Part shown: positions 1-5,048 of the stretch, piece by piece
Numbering within the stretch: the first letter of the stretch is position 1
Layout: each line of letters starts with the position of its first letter
Source: DATGHS01 sp035307785
GTDB taxonomy: Bacteria; Planctomycetota; Planctomycetia; Gemmatales; Gemmataceae
NCBI GenBank assembly: GCA_035307785.1
Contig: DATGHS010000557.1
Span: 1 to 13,632 of the forward strand
Direction of reading: 5' to 3'
DNA length: 13,632 bases
Notes under the pieces: generated by a model
Databases searched by the model: none
Told to the model about the DNA's origin: nothing
What the model saw: the letters and a program-made list of their open reading frames with translations, nothing else
Made by a program: the position numbers and the translations under genes

Positions 1-740
1 GCCTTCATCACCCAGCGGAAGGCGACCGGGTGGCACTCCGCCATGTTCGAGCCCATGATCAAAACGACATCGGAATGCTGCAAGTCGGCGGCAAACGTGG
101 TGGCCCCGCCGCGCCCGAACGATGTGCCCAGACCGGGCACGGTAGCGCTGTGTCATATCCGCGCCTGGTTTTCGATCTGGACCACCCCCAGCGCCCGCAT
201 CAACTTGCATTGCACGTAATTCCATTCGTTGTCCATGGTCGCCCCGCCCAGCGAGGCGATCCGCAGCGTATGATTGGCGCGCTTACCGTTCCAGGATTCC
301 TGAAAGCTCTCGTCGCGCGTTTGCTTCACCAGCTTGGCGATGCGGTCCATGGCCCAGTCGAGTGTCTTGGTCTTGTCCCACTCGGTGGCGCCGGGGGCCC
401 GGTACCAAACCCTCTTGATGCGATTGTCGTTGACGACCAGTTGAAACGTGGCCGCTCCCTTGGGGCACAGCGCGCCTTCGCTGATCGGACTCTCCGGATT
501 GCCTTCAATATTGATAATGGCGCCGTTGCGGACATGAACCAGCTGGCCGCAGCCGACCGCGCAATACGGGCAAACACTCGGCACCTCTTTGGCCCCGGCA
601 ATGCGCGATTTCCGCACCTCGGCCTGGGCGGCCCGAAGATCCAGCCCCAGGCTCATTAGCCCGCCAAACGCGAATCCGCCTGCCGCACGAAATAGATCGC
701 GCCGGCTCGGTGCTGTTGTGTTGCTCACGAAAGCCCCCAT
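1..740 (-). CDS. Formate dehydrogenase large (molybdopterin) subunit, selenoprotein, 5' part only
   Basis: Catalytic subunit that oxidises formate to CO2 at a Mo/W-bis-MGD centre. The gene runs off the left edge; about 246 residues are visible. Residues 12-17 (SRRDLF) followed by a hydrophobic Gly/Ala/Leu stretch ending near AQA (38-40) form a twin-arginine signal, so the enzyme should be exported folded, as in FdnG-type enzymes. C57, C60, C64 and C92 (CPYCAVGC ... CPKG) bind the N-terminal [4Fe-4S] cluster. A TGA at 153-155 falls at codon 196 in the context NQARI-TGA-HSATVPGLG, exactly where family members carry the catalytic selenocysteine, and the reading frame with family motifs (GRGGATTF, MGSNMAECHP) continues to base 1. 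It is therefore one selenoprotein gene, not two ORFs or a pseudogene. The ATG at 738-740 is preferred although no clear ribosome site precedes it; a GTG at 726-728 is an alternative that still keeps the Tat motif. Confidence 0.93.
120..155 (-). promoter_or_regulatory. UGA selenocysteine codon with bacterial SECIS hairpin
   Basis: The UGA is at 153-155. Reading on the minus strand, a perfect 6-bp stem with the loop/upper part GGUCU lies at 140 to 124 (GTGCCCGGTCTGGGCAC). The E. coli fdhF SECIS also carries GGUCU at its tip, and 18 nt separate UGA from GGU in both. SelB would bind this element to recode UGA as selenocysteine, so the organism should have selA, selB, selC and selD. Confidence 0.88.
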
Positions 741-914
741 GACTTGTAACAGGCAACTCGTGAAGGAACGCTTCGATGCTTCCAGTGATCTTAGCGGGGG
801 ATGCGGTCACTCGCAACGAAAAAGCAAAGATTTGAACTGGACCGTATTTGATTGCACTTTTTTTGGCTCAGCCCGACCGTTGAATCAGGCTTTTCGCTGC
901 TGGTGTTCGGTCCG

Positions 915-929
915 GCAATTCAGTACCCA
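915..929 (-). promoter_or_regulatory. Possible sigma-54 promoter for the formate dehydrogenase gene
   Basis: Minus-strand TGGGTACTGAATTGC has the essential GG-N10-GC spacing and TTGC in the -12 block, but CAC is missing from the -24 block. It lies about 175 bases upstream of the formate dehydrogenase ATG. It overlaps an inverted repeat AGTAC-N7-GTACT (922-938). The match is weak and could be chance. Confidence 0.3.
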
Positions 930-1045
930 ATAAGTACTCGATGCCGTCCCCTTGGTGTGCCGAAGCCGCACAGCCTGTGTGCGAAAACTTCACGGCTGTG
1001 CATAGGTCATCGGCCGGAGCAACACGTTTCAATCCCTTCCAGCGA

Positions 1046-1060
1046 TAAACGCTGCGTTTA
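1046..1060. promoter_or_regulatory. 15-bp palindrome, candidate upstream activator site
   Basis: TAAACGC-T-GCGTTTA is a perfect inverted repeat around one central base. Its centre is about 114 bases upstream of the start point predicted from the sigma-54 element at 1141-1155, which is within the usual range for an NtrC-type enhancer site. It could equally be an operator for another dimeric regulator of the divergent formate dehydrogenase gene. Confidence 0.45.
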
Positions 1061-1140
1061 CTTCCCATCAAATTCGGACTTTTCGCGTATATCGACAGGC
1101 ACAGAGGGCACACGCTTCATTCAAAATGCCTTTTTAGAAA

Positions 1141-1155
1141 TGGCATCTGGTTTGC
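1141..1155 (+). promoter_or_regulatory. Sigma-54 (-24/-12) promoter of the CBS-protein operon
   Basis: TGGCATCTGGTTTGC matches the consensus TGGCAC-N5-TTGC in TGGCA and TTGC, with the strict GG-N10-GC spacing. Transcription would start near 1167, leaving about 38 nt of leader before the ATG at 1205. A sigma-54 activator gene lies 1.6 kb downstream, which makes the call more credible. Confidence 0.7.
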
Positions 1156-1204
1156 GAGTCATATCCGCTGGCGATCCCATCCTCTTCCTCCAAGGAGAAC
1201 AGCC

Positions 1205-1819
1205 ATGATCGCCCAGGAAAAAGCTCTGTTGGATCTGACAGCAGGCGATCTGATGTCGCACAATCCGATTGTGCTCCACCAGACCACTCCGATTCGGGAC
1301 GCGGCGCGAACCTTGATGCAAGCGTATATCAGTGGCGCTCCCGTGGTCAATGAACGCGGCCGCTGCGTTGGCGTGATTTCGACGACCGATTTTCTGCGGC
1401 TCACTTGGCCGGGAAAAGAAGAAATGAAGGCCGCTCCCGCGGCCAGCCATTGCCAATTTATTTGCCAAACGGAACAGGCGGACGGCACCATCAAGACTTG
1501 GTGCACGCTGCCTGAAGGCGCGTGTATATTGCAAGGCGCGGTGGACCCGCCTGGCGGCATGCCGCAGTGCAGCTTGCCGCGCTCCGTATTTATGGACGGC
1601 CAGATAGTTGATGTTGAAGAATTGCCTGGAACGAGCATTCGCTCACTGATGACGGCCGATCCGGTAACGGTTCATGTGGATGTTTCGGTGCGCACGCTAG
1701 CGCGAATGATGATGGAAGCGCACATTCACCGCATCATTGTCGTGGACGATGACCAGCACCCGGTGGGCGTCGTATCTAGCACCGACCTCCTGGCCGCGCT
1801 TGCGCGGGCCGAGGCTTAA
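1205..1819 (+). CDS. Two-CBS-domain protein with cysteine-rich insert
   Basis: A 204-residue cytosolic protein. CBS domain 1 spans about residues 12-66 (LMSHNPIVL ... GVISTTDFLRL) and CBS domain 2 about 145-202 (LMTADPVTVHVD ... GVVSSTDLLAAL). Such pairs form Bateman modules that usually sense adenine nucleotides, but the ligand here cannot be read from sequence. The roughly 75-residue linker between the domains is unusual: it holds five cysteines (C83, C87, C100, C107, C122), including CxxxC, and might bind a metal or act as a redox switch. The ATG at 1205 is supported by AAGGAG at 1192-1197. It is the first gene of an operon behind the sigma-54 promoter and 25 bases from the next gene. The neighbouring formate dehydrogenase hints at a link to redox or one-carbon metabolism, but this is only context. 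Confidence 0.9.
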   Translation: MIAQEKALLDLTAGDLMSHNPIVLHQTTPIRDAARTLMQAYISGAPVVNERGRCVGVISTTDFLRLTWPGKEEMKAAPAASHCQFICQTEQADGTIKTWCTLPEGACILQGAVDPPGGMPQCSLPRSVFMDGQIVDVEELPGTSIRSLMTADPVTVHVDVSVRTLARMMMEAHIHRIIVVDDDQHPVGVVSSTDLLAALARAEA

Positions 1820-1844
1820 CACCGGATTCAGAAGGAGGTAACAC

Positions 1845-2195
1845 GTGCGTCCTTTACTTCTCGGCCTCACCTTGGCTTGGGCCGTTCTGGTATCCGGCGC
1901 GCCCATTGCTGCGGCGGATGAAGATTTGGGACAGGTCGGCGGCAAAGTGATCTTCAACGGCAAGCCGCTCGAAGAAGGCGTGATTACGTTCCACCTGCAA
2001 AACGACCAATTCGTCGGCGGCAAGATCAAAGACGGAAGGTTTCTCGTGGACCATGTGCCGGCGGGGACCGTGAAGGTCACAATCGAGTCCAAAAAAGGCA
2101 CGCTTCCGGCCAAATTCGCCGACCCGGAGACTTCCGGCATGCAGGCCGAAATCAAAAAGGGCAAGAACCCACGGAATTTCATGCTTAGTGGCTGA
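1845..2195 (+). CDS. Small secreted transthyretin/carboxypeptidase-regulatory-like protein
   Basis: A 116-residue product starting at GTG 1845 behind a strong ribosome site (AAGGAGGT, 1832-1839). Residues 1-24 are a Sec signal peptide (hydrophobic LLLGLTLAWAVLV, then AAA-D), so it is exported; it has no lipobox cysteine. The mature part is a single beta-sandwich-like domain with the pattern GGKVIFNGKPLEEGVITFH ... DGRFLVDHVPAGTVKVTIE. This pattern is very common in planctomycetes, where many small secreted proteins of this kind are annotated as transthyretin-like or carboxypeptidase-regulatory-like. No enzyme residues are seen; a binding or structural role is likely. It is the second gene of the CBS operon. 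Confidence 0.85.
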   Translation: MRPLLLGLTLAWAVLVSGAPIAAADEDLGQVGGKVIFNGKPLEEGVITFHLQNDQFVGGKIKDGRFLVDHVPAGTVKVTIESKKGTLPAKFADPETSGMQAEIKKGKNPRNFMLSG

Positions 2196-2208
2196 GCACC
2201 CAGACGTC

Positions 2209-2233
2209 CGCCCCTCGCCTTCGGAGAGGGGCG
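2209..2233 (+). terminator. Intercistronic GC hairpin
   Basis: CGCCCCTC (2209-2216) pairs perfectly with GAGGGGCG (2226-2233) around a 9-base loop, 14 bases after the stop of the secreted protein gene. No T-run follows, so it may act as a partial terminator or mRNA stabiliser within the operon. Confidence 0.45.
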
Positions 2234-2282
2234 ATGGGTTGAGAAGAGGGCCGTGTTCTTCAATGTTTCGCGAGGACTACTT

Positions 2283-2405
2283 ATGAATGTTCCGCTTACG
2301 ATACTGGTGGTTCTGGGCTGGGCCCTGTTCATGTATTGGCTGTTTTTTGGAAAGCGGTCCGAACCTAATTCGCCGAACGAAATTTACCCCGGCGGAGCCG
2401 CCTGA
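2283..2405 (+). CDS. 40-residue single-pass membrane protein
   Basis: A short gene: ATG 2283 to TGA 2403-2405, with GAGG at 2272-2275 as ribosome site. Residues 4-22 (PLTILVVLGWALFMYWLFF) form one transmembrane helix, followed by GKR and a Pro/Asn/Gly-rich tail of about 16 residues. By the positive-inside rule the C-terminus should be cytoplasmic. The size and shape recall small accessory subunits of membrane enzyme complexes (CcoQ or CydX style), but no family signature is visible. The stop is 2 bases before the next ATG, which implies translational coupling. Function unknown. Confidence 0.65.
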   Translation: MNVPLTILVVLGWALFMYWLFFGKRSEPNSPNEIYPGGAA

Positions 2406-2407
2406 CC

Positions 2408-2629
2408 ATGAGCACACGCATGCTGAGCACACCTGAACGGCCTCGCGAAGATCGTGAAGCATTGCCAGTTCGCTATTCCATTTTCAGCGACAAGGACGGA
2501 AGCGCGTCTTTTTGGCGCTGGCTCGAAGGGGCGTTGCAGCGCGAAACCGAGGAGGACCCAGAATTCCTCCCATCGGGCCATCAGCGGCAGGAGATTGTTC
2601 TCGCGGAAGATTCCTGGCGTAGCGGTTAG
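2408..2629 (+). CDS. 73-residue charged hypothetical protein
   Basis: ATG 2408 lies 2 bases after the stop of the membrane microprotein, so expression is probably coupled. The product has no membrane segment or signal peptide. It is Arg/Glu-rich and contains an aromatic amphipathic stretch (SFWRWLEGALQRETEEDPEF, about residues 34-53). I do not recognise a family. Its position as the last gene before a strong hairpin, and the tight spacing, are the main reasons for believing it is real. Confidence 0.6.
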   Translation: MSTRMLSTPERPREDREALPVRYSIFSDKDGSASFWRWLEGALQRETEEDPEFLPSGHQRQEIVLAEDSWRSG

Positions 2630-2648
2630 AAGCGTGCAATGCCCCCCC

Positions 2649-2691
2649 AACCCCCTGGAACCTGCCCATGTGGGAAGGTCGCCGGGGGGTT
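2649..2691 (+). terminator. Long stem-loop ending the CBS operon
   Basis: The outer stem AACCCCC (2649-2655) pairs with GGGGGTT (2685-2691). The inner stem ACCT-g-CCC (2660-2667) pairs with GGG-a-AGGT (2672-2679) around loop ATGT. Only a short TTATT follows, so it may be an imperfect intrinsic terminator or an RNA end-stabilising hairpin. It separates the operon from the regulator gene. Confidence 0.6.
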
Positions 2692-2702
2692 ATTCCGTTG
2701 GA

Positions 2703-2730
2703 TTGACAATCGTGGAAAAAAATCCAGAAT
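2703..2730 (+). promoter_or_regulatory. Sigma-70-type promoter of the response regulator gene
   Basis: A perfect TTGACA (2703-2708) is followed after 16 bases by CAGAAT (2725-2730; four of six match TATAAT). The start point would be near 2737, about 42 bases before the ATG at 2779. It lies just after the stem-loop, so the regulator could be expressed independently of the sigma-54 operon. Confidence 0.45.
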
Positions 2731-2778
2731 CAGAGCATGAGGCATGACAAACATTAAGCGAATAAAGCGAGGCAGTGG

Positions 2779-4161
2779 ATGGCGAAGCTGGGGCGAATTC
2801 TGATCGTCGATGACGAAGTGCAGTTGAACCAGGGTCTTCAGGAAATGCTGGCCGAGCAGAATTATGAAACGGCCGGGGCCACTTCGGCAGCGGAAGGGCT
2901 TGCACTTCTGGAGCGCGGCAACTTCGACATCATCTTGAGCGACCTACGTATGCCGGAGGTCGATGGCATCGCCATGCTGCGCGAGGCGCTGCGGATCGAC
3001 CCCAATGTCATCGGCATCATCATGACCGGCCATGGCACCATTCAAACGGCCGTGGAAGCAATGAAAACCGGAGCTTTCGACTACCTTCTGAAGCCGTTTC
3101 AATTGCAAGCGATGTTGCCAATTCTGGCTAGGGCGATGGACGTCCGCCGGCTGCGGCTCGAAAACGTGCGCCTGAAACAATACGTACAGCAGCTCACCTT
3201 TGAATCACCGCGCTATCACCTGATCGGCTCCGGCCCGGCCATGCAGCGCGTGGTACAGATGATCGAAAAGGTGGCCCCGACCGAGGCCACGGTGCTGATT
3301 CGCGGCGCGAGCGGCACCGGCAAGGAATTGGTGGCCCGTGCGCTGCATTACAACAGCCCCCGCCGGAGCATGCCGCTGGTCACCGTGAACTGCGCTGCCT
3401 TGCAGGAGACATTGTTGGAAAGCGAACTCTTCGGCCATGAGAAAGGCTCGTTCACCGGCGCCACGCAAGCGAAGACCGGCTTGATTGAGGTGGCCGAGGG
3501 CGGCACGCTGTTCATCGACGAGGTGGCCGAAATGGCTCCGTCGATGCAAGCGAAGCTCTTGCGTGTGCTGGAAGACGGGCATTATCGCCGCATTGGCGGC
3601 ACCGAAGAGCGCAATGCCAATATTCGCGTGATTGCTGCGACGAATAAGGCGCTCGAAGATGAGCAGAAGGCCGGCCGCTTCCGCGAGGATTTGTTCTACC
3701 GGCTCAACGTGATCACCATTCCATTGCCTTCTTTGAAAGAGCGCCGGCAAGACATTCCGGAACTCGTCAATCACTTCCTCGGCTCTCGCCAGATTGGCAA
3801 AGTGCGCTGCCAGGTGGCGCCTGAGGCGATGCAAGCGCTGCAACAATATGATTGGCCGGGAAACGTGCGCGAGCTGGCTAATGTGCTAGAGCGCGCCCAG
3901 ATTCTGGCGGAAGAGAACATGATCACGCTGGATGACTTACCGGAATCGATCGTTCAGAGCGCGCCCGTGGCCGCGAGTCCAGCGTCCAGCCCACTCGACT
4001 TGCGCGACGTCGAGCGCCGGCATGTGCAGCAGGTGCTGCAGCAGGCGCACAATAACAAAGTGAATGCCGCCAAGATGCTCGGCATCAGCCGCCGGGCGCT
4101 GTACCGGCTGATCGACAAATACGGCCTCGAAGGCAAACGCGCGGAGCCACAAGCCAACTAG
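2779..4161 (+). CDS. NtrC-family sigma-54-dependent response regulator
   Basis: A 460-residue transcription activator with the full three-domain layout. The receiver domain (1-120) has acidic residues D11 and D12, phospho-acceptor D55 (SDLRMP), T83 and K105. The AAA+ domain (about 145-380) has Walker A GASGTGKE (176-183), the sigma-54-contacting loop GSFTGA (223-228; family consensus GAFTGA, the serine being a tolerated variant), Walker B GGTLFIDE (241-248) and the FREDLFYRLNV segment. A Fis-type helix-turn-helix lies at about 410-452 (VNAAKMLGISRRALYRLI). The phosphorylated oligomer would remodel sigma-54 holoenzyme from an upstream site. ATG 2779 follows GAGG at 2769-2772. No sensor kinase lies next to it in this window, so its partner is unknown. 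The nearest candidate target is the sigma-54 promoter at 1141-1155. Confidence 0.95.
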   Translation: MAKLGRILIVDDEVQLNQGLQEMLAEQNYETAGATSAAEGLALLERGNFDIILSDLRMPEVDGIAMLREALRIDPNVIGIIMTGHGTIQTAVEAMKTGAFDYLLKPFQLQAMLPILARAMDVRRLRLENVRLKQYVQQLTFESPRYHLIGSGPAMQRVVQMIEKVAPTEATVLIRGASGTGKELVARALHYNSPRRSMPLVTVNCAALQETLLESELFGHEKGSFTGATQAKTGLIEVAEGGTLFIDEVAEMAPSMQAKLLRVLEDGHYRRIGGTEERNANIRVIAATNKALEDEQKAGRFREDLFYRLNVITIPLPSLKERRQDIPELVNHFLGSRQIGKVRCQVAPEAMQALQQYDWPGNVRELANVLERAQILAEENMITLDDLPESIVQSAPVAASPASSPLDLRDVERRHVQQVLQQAHNNKVNAAKMLGISRRALYRLIDKYGLEGKRAEPQAN

Positions 4162-4202
4162 AATTTGGAGGCCAAGTGCCCATTGGGCAGGCGGTAGGCG
4201 GC

Positions 4203-4260
4203 GCGTTTCGTTTCCATTTCACCGAAAGAAAGACACCCCCCCTGAAACGAAACGCTTTTT
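4203..4260 (+). terminator. Rho-independent terminator after the response regulator
   Basis: GCGTTTCGTTTC (4203-4214) and GAAACGAAACGC (4244-4255) form a perfect 12-bp stem, immediately followed by TTTTT (4256-4260). The loop of 29 bases is long for a terminator, so a regulatory inverted repeat is possible. It lies 41 bases after the stop codon. Confidence 0.6.
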
Positions 4261-4472
4261 CGTGAAATCAAACGCATTTTTGAATGACTTTCCACTAATC
4301 GGATCGTACACTGCGGCTTGCGCGCATCCGCCAATGGTCAGCACCAGATTCAATTGATGATGTTTGCGCGCGCCCCACACAAAAACATCTGCCGGCAACG
4401 CCCCGGAAACTCTGGCCCTACCCCGATACGGAAAAATGACACAGATCCTGAATCATCCTTCGGCACCCCAAG

Positions 4473-4478
4473 TATAAT
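4473..4478 (+). promoter_or_regulatory. -10 box of the rnpB promoter
   Basis: A perfect TATAAT sits 8 bases before the predicted 5' end of the RNase P RNA. No good -35 hexamer is visible 16-18 bases upstream, so the promoter may depend mainly on the -10 region. The rest of the gap 4261-4472 shows nothing I can name. Confidence 0.65.
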
Positions 4479-4485
4479 AATGAGT

Positions 4486-4980
4486 CCGCAAGCTGGCCGG
4501 ACGGTCGCCGGCCGGGGCAATTCTGCCGCCGGCCAGAGGAAAGTCCGGGCCCCACAGGACACGGTGATGGGTAACGCCCACCGTCCGCAAGGACCGGGAA
4601 AGTGCAACAGAAAGAATACCGCCTTGGTGAGGAGTGAGTGGTGAGTAAGTGAGTGGTGAGTGGTAGACATAATCCAAGCCGCGGGGCGAGTCTTCGAGCC
4701 CCGCGGTCACCACTCACCACTCACCACTCACTACTCACCAGGGTAAGGGTGAAAAGGTGCGGGCGCAAGCCTTAATGTAAGAGCGCACCAGCAGCCGGGT
4801 GACCGGCTGGCTCGGCAAACCCCACCGGGAGCAAGGCCAAACAGGGAGCAGGACTGGTCCGGTCCGTTATCGACTTCCGGGTAGGCCGCACGATCGGCCG
4901 GGCAACCGGCCGGCTAGATAAATGACCGTCGCGCGCTCTTGGGCGCGGCACAGAACCCGGCTTACAGGCCGGCTTGCGGA
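4486..4980 (+). ncRNA. rnpB: RNase P RNA (bacterial type A) with enlarged P12
   Basis: The catalytic RNA that trims tRNA 5' leaders. Conserved blocks appear in order: GAGGAAAGTCCGGGC (4537 region), GAAAGTGCAACAGAAAG (near 4600), GGTAAGGGTGAAAAGGTGCG (from 4741), TAAGAGCGCACCAGC, GGCAAACCCCACC-GGGAGCAAGGCCAAA, AGATAAATGACCG and ACAGAACCCGGCTTA (near 4950-4965). Helix P1 closes the molecule: CCGCAAGC at 4486-4493 pairs with GCTTGCGG at 4972-4979. At about 495 nt it is longer than the common 350-400 nt, because P12 (4625-4740) is expanded by tandem repeats. Short ORFs on both strands here are not coding. Confidence 0.95.
4625..4740 (+). repeat. Heptanucleotide tandem repeats forming the P12 arm of rnpB
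   Basis: The left arm (4625-4664) is a run of GGTGAGT-like 7-mers; the right arm (4707-4740) is a run of CACTCAC 7-mers. The outer 22 positions of the two arms pair with a single mismatch. The tip is a 9-bp hairpin, CCGCGGGGC (4679-4687) with GCCCCGCGG (4698-4706). The arms are inserted exactly where E. coli has a short P12, between ACCGCC and GGTAAGGGTGAAA. Confidence 0.85.
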
Positions 4981-4986
4981 ATTTTG

Positions 4987-5041
4987 TGACAAGGTGACAA
5001 GGTGATGGGGTGACAAGGTGATCATTCACCTTGTCACCTTT
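4987..5041 (+). terminator. Octamer-repeat hairpin between rnpB and the convergent operon
   Basis: Tandem GTGACAAG units (4986-5021) are followed by their reverse complement TCACCTTGTCACCTT (5026-5040). GGGGTGACAAGGTGA (5007-5021) pairs with it around loop TCAT (5022-5025) and a TTT run follows. An alternative pairing uses AAGGTGACAAGGTGA (4991-5005). It lies between the rnpB 3' end and the stop codon at 5049-5051 of the minus-strand gene, so it may terminate from both sides. Confidence 0.6.
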
Positions 5042-5048
5042 ATCGCAT

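Noticed and set aside
153..740. A complete 195-residue formate dehydrogenase fragment ending at the TGA, i.e. a truncated pseudogene
   Set aside because: The TGA sits at the family's selenocysteine position, a SECIS hairpin follows, and the conserved frame continues to the window edge.
1026..1036. GTTTCAATCCC, which resembles the end of common CRISPR repeats
   Set aside because: Only one copy is present; no spaced repeats and no cas genes.
4350..5029. Several 85-108-codon frames on both strands around rnpB
   Set aside because: They overlap a clearly recognisable RNase P RNA and its tandem repeats.
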